Below, piece by piece: positions 17,214-24,202 of a stretch of 40,008 nucleotides of DNA; within the stretch, counting starts at the first letter, position 1; every line of letters begins with the position of its first letter. The stretch spans positions 67,098 through 107,105 of the forward strand of contig JACRNH010000026.1 in assembly GCA_016219325.1 (NCBI GenBank). Reading direction: 5' to 3'. Source of the DNA: Candidatus Collierbacteria bacterium (GTDB taxonomy: Bacteria; Patescibacteriota; Microgenomatia; UBA1400; JACPES01). Both the position numbers and the translations under genes were made by a program. Below the pieces are notes generated by a model, which saw only the letters and a program-made list of their open reading frames with translations, ran no database searches and was not told the origin of the DNA.

Positions 17214-18338
17214 TTATACTAAAGACTGATAAATTTTCAGATTTTCCCCGGCACACATCTTCCAGCTGAATTTAGTTTCGGCTAAGTATCTGGAATATTT
17301 CCTCATTGAATTTTGCAAAATTGGAGAATATAGAATTTTTTCCGCCTTATTAGCCCAGTCTTTAATATTCCCCGGATCAGCCAGATAACCATTCTTTCCA
17401 TTTTCAACTGCTTCCGGAAAACCCAGAGAGTCCGGAACAACCAGAGGCAATCCGGCAGCCATTGCTTCCAAAACCACCAAGACAAAACCTTCTTTTTCCG
17501 ACGGAAATAAAAATAAATCCGCTTCATGATATTTCTTTAGCTTTTCTTTCCCGAACAACGATCCCGGAAACTCCACTGCGTCCAAAATTTTGAGCTTTGA
17601 ACCTTGAGTTTTGAGCTTCTCTTCCATCGGACCCTCTCCAACCATAATTAATCTGGTATCTGGATGTTTTGCGTGAAGCTTAGCAAAAATTTCAATGGCT
17701 AAATCGGGCCGCTTTCTCTCAATAAATCGACCGAGAAATAGAATAGTTTTATAAGGCCTGGCCTTGCTTCGCAAGGCCAGGCCTTTATTGATTTCCGGCT
17801 TGATGCTATCTACGTCAACGCCACAATAAATCACATGAATTTTCTTCTGCTCAATCCCCACTCTTTCAATTAATTGTTTTTTTAAGAATTCCGAATCGGC
17901 AATCACCGCATCCGCCATGTTCAACAACTTCTTATTCATCGCCGTCCACAATTTCCCGGTCTGGTCTAAATGATAGTGGACAACCAATAAAATCTTGGGA
18001 AATAGCTTTTTGATTAAATATCCAGTGAAAAACAAATATTCGGGGGAGTGAATACGTAAAATTAGCGAACGTTGTGCGTTGAGCGTTGAACGTTGAATCT
18101 GTTTTATAACCCAGGGAATTGAAAGCAAATTAAATGTATAGGGCGGGACAAAATGACTAATCGGAGTTCTATCAACAATTTGCTCGGGAATCTCTACGGG
18201 AATCGATTTACTCTTAGGCAATAAAATTTTAACATCCTGTCCCAGTCTTACAAACTGTTTTAACAATTCCCGGTCATATGTTTCACCGCCGGTAGTAGCG
18301 GTTGGAGAAATTCCCAGTTGCGGACTTAAAATAATCAT
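17214..18338 (-). CDS. GT4 glycosyltransferase with one palindrome and two 7-mer arrays
   Basis: A 374-residue GT4 enzyme. The C-terminal donor-binding motif is EKEGFVLVVLEAMAAGLPLV, with FPEAVENGKNGYL after it. The N-terminal PTATTGGETYDRELLKQF is the usual GT4 opening. Three repeats are read in frame: a 7-mer array at residues 81-89 (STLNAQRSL, before a beta strand), a class A palindrome at 185-196 (KGLALRSKARPY) in the hinge between IYCGVDVDSIKP and ILFLGRF, and a second 7-mer array at 241-250 (KTQGSKLKI). No stop or frameshift is seen, so it is probably active. The gene lies 4 bases after the GT-C protein gene. Confidence 0.9.
   Translation of the reverse strand: MIILSPQLGISPTATTGGETYDRELLKQFVRLGQDVKILLPKSKSIPVEIPEQIVDRTPISHFVPPYTFNLLSIPWVIKQIQRSTLNAQRSLILRIHSPEYLFFTGYLIKKLFPKILLVVHYHLDQTGKLWTAMNKKLLNMADAVIADSEFLKKQLIERVGIEQKKIHVIYCGVDVDSIKPEINKGLALRSKARPYKTILFLGRFIERKRPDLAIEIFAKLHAKHPDTRLIMVGEGPMEEKLKTQGSKLKILDAVEFPGSLFGKEKLKKYHEADLFLFPSEKEGFVLVVLEAMAAGLPLVVPDSLGFPEAVENGKNGYLADPGNIKDWANKAEKILYSPILQNSMRKYSRYLAETKFSWKMCAGENLKIYQSLV
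17590..17617. repeat. 7-bp tandem array (TTGARYY)4
   Basis: Units TTGAGCT, TTGAACC, TTGAGTT, TTGAGCT, read in frame as KLKTQGSKLK in the donor domain of the GT4 enzyme at 17,214-18,338. Confidence 0.8.
17753..17785. repeat. Class A palindrome, copy 4
   Basis: Perfect 15-bp arms AAGGCCTGGCCTTGC / GCAAGGCCAGGCCTT around TTC. It is read as KGLALRSKARPY in the hinge of a GT4 enzyme. Confidence 0.92.
18070..18097. repeat. 7-bp tandem array (CGTTGAR)4
   Basis: Units CGTTGTG, CGTTGAG, CGTTGAA, CGTTGAA, read in frame as RSTLNAQRS in the acceptor domain of the same GT4 enzyme. Confidence 0.85.
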
Positions 18339-18342
18339 AGCT

Positions 18343-19458
18343 TTAAGAAATAAAATATCCTCTGGAAAAGAAAGCCATTAATATCATCTGTAAGACAAAT
18401 AAAGATCCCATAACTAAATACCGCCACCGGTTTTTAGACATTAATTGTGAAAAAATCAATATCACCGGAAAAGCATGAATAATATATCGCGGTTCTCCCT
18501 GAAACGTCCCGCCGGACATTGGAATCAAAAGATAAAATGCCGCGTAAACCCAATAGGATAATCTAACCAGTTTAAATCCCTTGATTAAAATTGCGATAGC
18601 AAAAATTACTGCCGCAAACTCTGCTATCGCCACTAAATACATTAGACTATTAGGAGAAACCGTGGTAAAAATCTTAAAATACCGGTAAGCCGTTTGAATT
18701 GGCAATATAAACCTATCCTGTCTCCAAACGCTCATTGAAGTCATAAATAAACTCCAGTTTCCCTCCCAAATATGCAAATATATAAAATATGACAAAGTTG
18801 ATAACGGAATAAAAAAAACGGGGATCAAATCCCTAATCCGGCGTTTACCGTTCCACCATTCAACCAACAGGGCCGGAAAAATTGCTATTCCGGGAAATCT
18901 GGCTAAAGCCGCCAACCCGCCCAAAATCCCGCCCAACCACCATTTATTTTTCCTGACAGCAAAAAAGCATCCGACTGTCAAAAATAAGTATAAAGCATCG
19001 TTATAAATGGCTACCAAATAAAACGCCACCGGAAATCCGATTATCCATAATATAACTCTATTACTTGCCTGATCGGTAAAATCGAGCCTTAAAAGATTGT
19101 GAAGCAATTTAAGAAATAAAATAAAAGAAATATATGTCACAAAAAGCCCCGACAGTAGAAAAGGTAGTCCCGACAGATTGGCCACAACCCTTATGACCAA
19201 TGGATATAAAGGAAAGAAACCATTTTCAAATTCATAGTATCCATTTCTGGCAATCGATAGATAATGGTTGCCATCAGAGTTAGCCCACATCCAAACTAAA
19301 CGAGGAAGACGATTGTCATAAAACCATCTGGGCATTCTCTCGTCAAAAGAATTTCTGCTCCCTACAAATAATGTTTCTGGGATAAATTTTGAGGCGACGT
19401 ATGCACTAGACAAAAGAGTAAGCATCCAAACCGTCAATATCAGAGAAAATCTTTTCAT
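18343..19458 (-). CDS. PIG-V-like GT-C membrane mannosyltransferase
   Basis: A 371-residue multi-pass protein. The first loop has WANSDGNHYLSIARNGYYEF followed by FFPLYPLVIRV, the pattern of PIG-V/Mannosyl_trans2-type GT-C enzymes, where the acidic residue in WxxxDGxHY is close to the active site. About nine hydrophobic segments follow, and SGGTFQGEPRYIIHAFPVI matches the conserved late GxxRY segment of this group. It should use a polyprenyl-phosphate sugar. It starts in a TGATG overlap with the upstream GT4 gene and ends 4 bases before the next. No repeat insertion is seen. Confidence 0.85.
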   Translation of the reverse strand: MKRFSLILTVWMLTLLSSAYVASKFIPETLFVGSRNSFDERMPRWFYDNRLPRLVWMWANSDGNHYLSIARNGYYEFENGFFPLYPLVIRVVANLSGLPFLLSGLFVTYISFILFLKLLHNLLRLDFTDQASNRVILWIIGFPVAFYLVAIYNDALYLFLTVGCFFAVRKNKWWLGGILGGLAALARFPGIAIFPALLVEWWNGKRRIRDLIPVFFIPLSTLSYFIYLHIWEGNWSLFMTSMSVWRQDRFILPIQTAYRYFKIFTTVSPNSLMYLVAIAEFAAVIFAIAILIKGFKLVRLSYWVYAAFYLLIPMSGGTFQGEPRYIIHAFPVILIFSQLMSKNRWRYLVMGSLFVLQMILMAFFSRGYFIS

Positions 19459-20630
19459 CAGGAATTTATTTTAGCAATAAGAGCGGAGTAAAGATTAAGA
19501 TGAGATTTCAAGGGAATCAATTCGAATTTTTTGGTTAAATGTTCTTTTCTGATTTTAATTTCATCTCTGAATCTTTTATTTTTTTTGATAATCGATATTA
19601 AAGCTATGGACATATGATCAACGGTTGGTTCAGATAAAATTCCGGTTTTACCGTCGTCGATAATTTCCGTTAATCCTCCACATTTAGAAGACACTACGGG
19701 CGTCCCCATCATTAAAGCCTCCAATGCTACCCTCCCAAACGGCTCCGGCCACCGGCTAGGGACAATTACCGTTAACGCTTGGCCAATCTCTTTCAAAGTA
19801 TCTTCATATCCCAATTTTGTACTACCACCGATGGCTTTAAATTTATATTGTTTAAACTCCTTCATTCGAGATAACGCTTGGAAAATGTCATAGCCTTTGC
19901 CATAAGAAGGTTTCCCGACAAACAAGATAGTGTTTAAAGGCCCGGACTTGGTTTGCCAAGGCCGGGCCTTATTTGATTGTAAAAAAGATGTATCAAAAGA
20001 ATTATAAATAACTTGAGACGGAATATTGTTTTGCGACAAGATCTCTTTCACGGTCTTTGATACCGAAATTATCGCGTCAGACTTCTTCAGCCAATACTTG
20101 AGCCAACAGGAAACAAACCAACCTCTGATTAATAAAATGTATTTGAATATTCTTTTTAGCCTATTATCTTTCGGATGGTACTTCGACAAAAATAAAGGGG
20201 GTTCTTTTTTTATAAAAAATAGGAAGTCATGATGGTTATCAAATAAGGCCCGGCCTTGTTGCTGTAACAAGGCCGGGCCTTTAAACAGACATAGAGCTAT
20301 CGGACAAACAACAATATAATCTCTGATCGTGGCTACCGTAGGGATCCTAAACAATTTCCCGGCTAAAACTGCCGGTGGTAAAAGATATTTTCCCTGAATG
20401 TGCAATATTTGTGGCCTATTTTTCACACATTTCCACAGGAGCAACAAAAATATCCCTATTTGTGAAAATACGCCTGTGTAAAAGTATATTGGCATCCTCT
20501 TTTTATAAGGCGCCCATTCCTCAACGTCAATATTATTCCGATGAAGCAATCTTGCCAGATGGAAACTGCTGACTTCCGTTCCGCCTTCCAGATTGTTAAT
20601 AGTATTCTCTAAGACAAATAGTATTTTCAT
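19458..20630 (-). CDS. GT4 glycosyltransferase with two palindrome-encoded inserts
   Basis: A 390-residue GT4 enzyme. The N-terminus ENTINNLEGGTEVSSFHLARLL is the acceptor-domain opening. The donor domain has PSRWPEPFGRVALEALMMGTPVV and SKCGGLTEII. Two class A palindromes are read in frame: residues 117-129 (KGPALLQQQGRAL) in a loop of the acceptor domain, and 221-232 (KARPWQTKSGPL) in the interdomain hinge between VIYNSFDTSFL and ILFVGKPSYGKG. The two copies are read in different frames, which gives different peptides. The rest of the fold is complete. An intergenic palindrome lies 9 bases upstream of the start. Confidence 0.9.
   Translation of the reverse strand: MKILFVLENTINNLEGGTEVSSFHLARLLHRNNIDVEEWAPYKKRMPIYFYTGVFSQIGIFLLLLWKCVKNRPQILHIQGKYLLPPAVLAGKLFRIPTVATIRDYIVVCPIALCLFKGPALLQQQGRALFDNHHDFLFFIKKEPPLFLSKYHPKDNRLKRIFKYILLIRGWFVSCWLKYWLKKSDAIISVSKTVKEILSQNNIPSQVIYNSFDTSFLQSNKARPWQTKSGPLNTILFVGKPSYGKGYDIFQALSRMKEFKQYKFKAIGGSTKLGYEDTLKEIGQALTVIVPSRWPEPFGRVALEALMMGTPVVSSKCGGLTEIIDDGKTGILSEPTVDHMSIALISIIKKNKRFRDEIKIRKEHLTKKFELIPLKSHLNLYSALIAKINS
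19937..19970. repeat. Class A palindrome, copy 5
   Basis: Arms AAGGCCCGGACTTGG and CCAAGGCCGGGCCTT with one mismatch. It is read as KARPWQTKSGPL in the hinge of the GT4 at 19,458-20,630, in a frame different from copy 6. Confidence 0.88.
20245..20281. repeat. Class A palindrome, copy 6
   Basis: Perfect 16-bp arms AAGGCCCGGCCTTGTT / AACAAGGCCGGGCCTT with loop GCTGT. It is read as KGPALLQQQGRAL in an acceptor-domain loop and differs from copy 8 by one base. Confidence 0.92.
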
Positions 20631-20638
20631 AGTATTTA

Positions 20639-20675
20639 AAGGCCTGGCCTTGCTGTTGCAGTAAGGCCAGGCCTT
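20639..20675. repeat. Class A palindrome, copy 7 (intergenic, supplies a stop codon)
   Basis: 17-bp arms starting AAGGCCTGGCCTTGCTG, one mismatch. This is the only copy mostly outside a coding sequence; it lies between two glycosyltransferase genes. The TAA stop of the GT2-GT4 fusion is formed at its edge (TAAGGCC on the minus strand). Confidence 0.88.
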
Positions 20676-22491
20676 ATTTGAAATTTAATAACGAATTCAT
20701 CTCTGCTTCCATCAACTTCTTTTTATCAAATCTTTTCAATACAGTAATTCTAGCTTTTTCTCCCAGATTCTTTCTCAACGCTTTATTTTCACTCAACCTT
20801 TTTAGACCAGCAGACAATCCTTCAACCGTAGGTTGCACCAATAACCCATTTTCATTATCAATGATTATCTCTCTAGGCCCTGAAATATCCGCGGATATAC
20901 ACGCCAGACCGCAACTCATGGCTTCCAATAGAGCTTTAGGATGACCTTCAGCCAGCGACGGCAAAACGAATATATCCGCCTGACGGTAAATTTCCGGTAA
21001 TTTTTCATTTGGAACCTGATTTACAACTTCTAAATTCACTCCAACTTCATCAGCCAGTTGAATCAGCTCATTTTTCTGGCTTCCGGTTCCGACTAATAAA
21101 AGTTTCGTTGAAATGCATCCTTTGGGCAATTTTGAAACGGCTTCGATCAACGTTTTAAGATTTTTCTGTTCTTCAAGCCTGCCAACAAAAAGAATGCGTA
21201 AGTCGGATAAGGCCCGGCCTTGTTGTTGTAACAAGGCCGGGCCTTTAAATGTTTCTGGATTAACTCCGTTCGGAATCACTTCAACTTTTATTGCGCCAAG
21301 ACTCTTAACATACTTCTCCAGCAATTCTGTTGGGACTAGTACTAAATCAGCAAACCTAACAGCCAATATCTCAACTAATTTAATAAAAGGCCACTGTAGC
21401 CATTTTTTTTCAATTAAAGCAAACTCATCATACCTGTAACCAAAGCTTAAAACATAAGGAGTTCCATATAATAATTTCGCGATTAAACACGGGATTACCG
21501 CCGATAAATGGACCGCTTTCAACACCAAACATCGTTTAAATCTCTTTGATTCGATTAGCGGCAACAATTTGGCTTCCAAAAATCTCCGCCAACCCCTGTA
21601 CTTAAACTCAAATATCTCCACTTCGCCAAAATGTTTCTTATAGGCATCAATTTCTGTCTGCCAAAGACTCCATTGGCCTGATTTAAGCAACTGATCTTTA
21701 TTCTGGCCCAACGGCATCACTAATCCTAATATTTTTTCATTCCAGACTGCCGATCGGCAGTCTGGAATGAAGATTTTACGAAAAAGTAGTTTAATGTCGG
21801 ATGGAATCATCAAAGCCAATACTGAAGGAATTAGATAAATTACCATATACCAAGGAACGTCGCCTCTAATAATCGCATTCAATCTAGCTTTTAGGCCAAA
21901 ATATACTTGAGTCCAGTTGTTTGAAAATGAAACCGATCCGGGATGAATTCTTAATTTTATTAATGTCTGCGGAATATTTTCAATTCTTTCATTCCATAAG
22001 GTTCTCAGAATAAATTCCCAATCCTGAGTAGCTGTAAAAGAAGAATTATATCCGCCGATTTTTTCAAACCAACTTTTTCGCATCATCAAGGATGGATGAA
22101 TCAAGGGATTTCGGAAAAAAACTTCTTTTTTTATTTCCTTCCAACTGGTTGGCATTTTTTGTAAACCGATCTTGTCTCCGTTCTCATCAATTAAAGTTGC
22201 CCACGATCCGACAAGCTGAGCATCCGGATGGGATTCAAGATATTCCACCTGAACCCTAAATCTATCCGGCGAACAAATATCGTCGGCATCCATTCTGGCT
22301 AAAAATTCCCCTTTAGCTTTTTTAACCAGATCAATTAAAACTTGAGTTAACCCCCTTCCGTCATCTTCTTGAGACAATAATTCAAAGTCGTTGAAAGTCT
22401 GATCCCTTATGCTCTTTAAGGCTTCTTTTAAAAAACTTTTGTCTTTTCCTATCGGTAATATAACTGATACTTTTGGATTATTAGATTTCAT
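20674..22491 (-). CDS. Fusion: GT2 (shortened) + GT4 glycosyltransferase
   Basis: A 605-residue protein with an N-terminal GT2 domain (1-240; VSVILPIGKDKS, then ARMDADD at 65-71) and a C-terminal GT4 domain (about 254-605; GHPKALLEAMSCGLACI). In the GT2 part only about 25 residues separate EDDGRG from the DxD, against roughly 50 in normal GT2 enzymes, so a segment around the nucleotide-binding loop looks deleted. A perfect 36-bp palindrome encodes residues 242-253 exactly where the two domains join, just before KILGLVMPLGQ, which looks like a former GT4 N-terminus. A class A palindrome encodes the GT4 hinge (417-429). The TAA stop overlaps the start of another palindrome. Confidence 0.87.
   Translation of the reverse strand: MKSNNPKVSVILPIGKDKSFLKEALKSIRDQTFNDFELLSQEDDGRGLTQVLIDLVKKAKGEFLARMDADDICSPDRFRVQVEYLESHPDAQLVGSWATLIDENGDKIGLQKMPTSWKEIKKEVFFRNPLIHPSLMMRKSWFEKIGGYNSSFTATQDWEFILRTLWNERIENIPQTLIKLRIHPGSVSFSNNWTQVYFGLKARLNAIIRGDVPWYMVIYLIPSVLALMIPSDIKLLFRKIFIPDCRSAVWNEKILGLVMPLGQNKDQLLKSGQWSLWQTEIDAYKKHFGEVEIFEFKYRGWRRFLEAKLLPLIESKRFKRCLVLKAVHLSAVIPCLIAKLLYGTPYVLSFGYRYDEFALIEKKWLQWPFIKLVEILAVRFADLVLVPTELLEKYVKSLGAIKVEVIPNGVNPETFKGPALLQQQGRALSDLRILFVGRLEEQKNLKTLIEAVSKLPKGCISTKLLLVGTGSQKNELIQLADEVGVNLEVVNQVPNEKLPEIYRQADIFVLPSLAEGHPKALLEAMSCGLACISADISGPREIIIDNENGLLVQPTVEGLSAGLKRLSENKALRKNLGEKARITVLKRFDKKKLMEAEMNSLLNFK
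21209..21245. repeat. Class A palindrome, copy 8
   Basis: Perfect 16-bp arms AAGGCCCGGCCTTGTT / AACAAGGCCGGGCCTT with loop GTTGT. It is read as KGPALLQQQGRAL in the hinge of the GT4 half of the fusion. Confidence 0.92.
21736..21771. repeat. 36-bp perfect palindrome at the GT2-GT4 domain junction
   Basis: The 18-bp arms are exact complements centred on GATC (inner part CAGACTGCCGATCGGCAGTC). It is read in frame as FIPDCRSAVWNE, residues 242-253, between the two enzyme domains. Confidence 0.88.
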
Positions 22492-22497
22492 TTAACG

Positions 22498-22523
22498 ACT
22501 TCAATTATTTAAATAATTGAAGT
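22498..22523. repeat. 26-bp AT-rich perfect palindrome in the gap before the GT2-GT4 gene
   Basis: ACTTCAATTATTT is followed directly by its reverse complement. It fills the 34-base gap and ends 6 bases before the ATG on the minus strand. There is no T-run after it in the direction of transcription, so it is not a classical terminator for the upstream gene. It could limit translation of the fusion gene or mark an mRNA end. Confidence 0.6.
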
Positions 22524-22525
22524 TT

Positions 22526-24202
22526 TTATAATTTTGATTTTTTAGCAACAATAAAAAAACTTATGGATTTCTCCGGATTATTTTTAACAACACTCCATTT
22601 CCAAAATAAGAATTGCTGATAAAGATTTAAAGATAACCCGCCGACTACATCAATTAACCCTGCCCAGGGAGTATCGTAGGCGGTCGGTTGAATTGAAACC
22701 GGAACAAAACCCGTTTTAGTCAGCAAATCCGTAATTGTCCGCTTGGTAAACTCAAGCTCATGATCAGGATCGGTAAAATGCTGTATATCTACGCTCATTT
22801 GAAGTTTTTTCCAGGATGTCATTTCGTTCGGTACTCCCAGCAGTAATTCTCCTCCTGTTTTCATTACTCTCTTAATCTCTTTTAAGATACTTTCCCTTTT
22901 GGATAAATGTTCCAGTACCCCCAAAAAAATAATTTTGTCGAATGAATCGGACTGATAGGGAAATTTATCTTCGGCGGACACATAATCGAAACGGACATTT
23001 TTTAGGCCTCGCCGGATAGCTTCATCCCCGGCAATTTTCAACTGAACTTTATCAATATCAAAACCTATTACCTTTTTTACTTTCCCGGCAGCCAACAAAC
23101 TATTTTGGCCATTGCCGCAACCAACATCCAAAACAGAATCGTTTTCATTAAGATATTTCAAAAATTCCGGCGGGTATTTTTGAAAAATTAAATGCTTGGG
23201 GTGAATTTTTTGACTGGATTTTCCGGTCCATTTCACAAGATGAAGCGATAAAGAAGAAGCCAGTTTTGATTTTTTCATTATTAAAACTCCTGATTTCAAA
23301 ACTATCCAATATATCCCAAATAAAAATTGCCTGATTTTATGGACGACAATTATAGAAAGATTTTCTATCCGGTTAAACCATCTTGGGACAGAGGAAAATT
23401 TATGCTTAAGTCTAAGGGGACCAAAACCCTCAACTTCCAACAGCACCCCAATCTTTTTTGCCTCATGGCCCAACGCGTAAATTGCCCCCATTCCTCTTTC
23501 TAACTCTTCACTGCAACCGATCACTATTTTTATATTGTGTTTTTTTGCCAATTTGATTAATTCAAACGCCTGATTAATATCGCCGATTCGGGAAAGTTTG
23601 AGGTTAATAACATCTGTAATTTTTATAACATTTATAATATTTATAGATGTCAGACTTTCATCAAGGATAATTTTCATTCCATATCTATGCAACATTTCTG
23701 AAGCAATGGCCAAGTCCTTAATCTTAACCGGTTCTTCCACGTATTTAATTCCGGCTTCTTTTAAAGTCGGAATCAAATATTGTAATTGCTTTAGGGAGTA
23801 GCCTTGATTAGCGTCAATCCTGATTTGATTGGGAAATTGCAAATCATTACGGATAAACTTAATAACTTTTATATCCTCTATAACATTCCGGCCTACTTTC
23901 AATTTTAGATTTGACTCTCTTTTAACGATTTTTTCGATTTCTTCATTGTTTCTTGTTTCCTGTTTCTTGTTTCCTGATATGAAAACTTGCTCGCAGACCG
24001 GCAACCCATTCTGTTGAGCTTCAAATTTCATATCCGCCATTTGCCGCGCCAATTTCTCCGCCTTATCCCAATCTCCGCCATAAACAACTCCTTCTCCTAT
24101 CACCTTCCCGCCTTCTTTTATAAACAAATGGTCAGACCAGCGGATTTTAAGAAAAGATAAATCAAAGTCCACCGGAATAGAGAGCCTTTTGATTTTTATC
24201 AT
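22526..24202 (-). CDS. Fusion: enolase-superfamily (MLE/dipeptide epimerase-like) + SAM methyltransferase
   Basis: A 558-residue protein. Residues 1-280 belong to the enolase superfamily, MLE subgroup: KLK at 100-102, metal ligands D130 (RIDAN), E156 (VEEP) and D181 (ILDES), and K202 in LKLSRIGD, all in the expected order. The catalytic set looks complete, so epimerisation, racemisation or cycloisomerisation of a carboxylate is plausible. Residues 283-309 form a hydrophobic linker. Residues 310-558 form a class I methyltransferase with DVGCGNG at 359-365. The linked reaction is unknown. A 7-mer array encodes part of residues 77-85. An internal ATG at 23,278 could give a free methyltransferase. 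Confidence 0.88.
   Translation of the reverse strand: MIKIKRLSIPVDFDLSFLKIRWSDHLFIKEGGKVIGEGVVYGGDWDKAEKLARQMADMKFEAQQNGLPVCEQVFISGNKKQETRNNEEIEKIVKRESNLKLKVGRNVIEDIKVIKFIRNDLQFPNQIRIDANQGYSLKQLQYLIPTLKEAGIKYVEEPVKIKDLAIASEMLHRYGMKIILDESLTSINIINVIKITDVINLKLSRIGDINQAFELIKLAKKHNIKIVIGCSEELERGMGAIYALGHEAKKIGVLLEVEGFGPLRLKHKFSSVPRWFNRIENLSIIVVHKIRQFLFGIYWIVLKSGVLIMKKSKLASSLSLHLVKWTGKSSQKIHPKHLIFQKYPPEFLKYLNENDSVLDVGCGNGQNSLLAAGKVKKVIGFDIDKVQLKIAGDEAIRRGLKNVRFDYVSAEDKFPYQSDSFDKIIFLGVLEHLSKRESILKEIKRVMKTGGELLLGVPNEMTSWKKLQMSVDIQHFTDPDHELEFTKRTITDLLTKTGFVPVSIQPTAYDTPWAGLIDVVGGLSLNLYQQFLFWKWSVVKNNPEKSISFFIVAKKSKL
23947..23974. repeat. 7-bp tandem array (TGTTTCY)4
   Basis: Units TGTTTCT and TGTTTCC alternate twice, read in frame as GNKKQETRN in the enolase-superfamily part of the fusion at 22,526-24,202. 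Confidence 0.88.

Noticed and set aside
23278..24202. Enolase-like and methyltransferase parts as two separate genes
   Set aside because: There is no stop between them and the frame is continuous, though the internal ATG at 23,278 could be used in addition.
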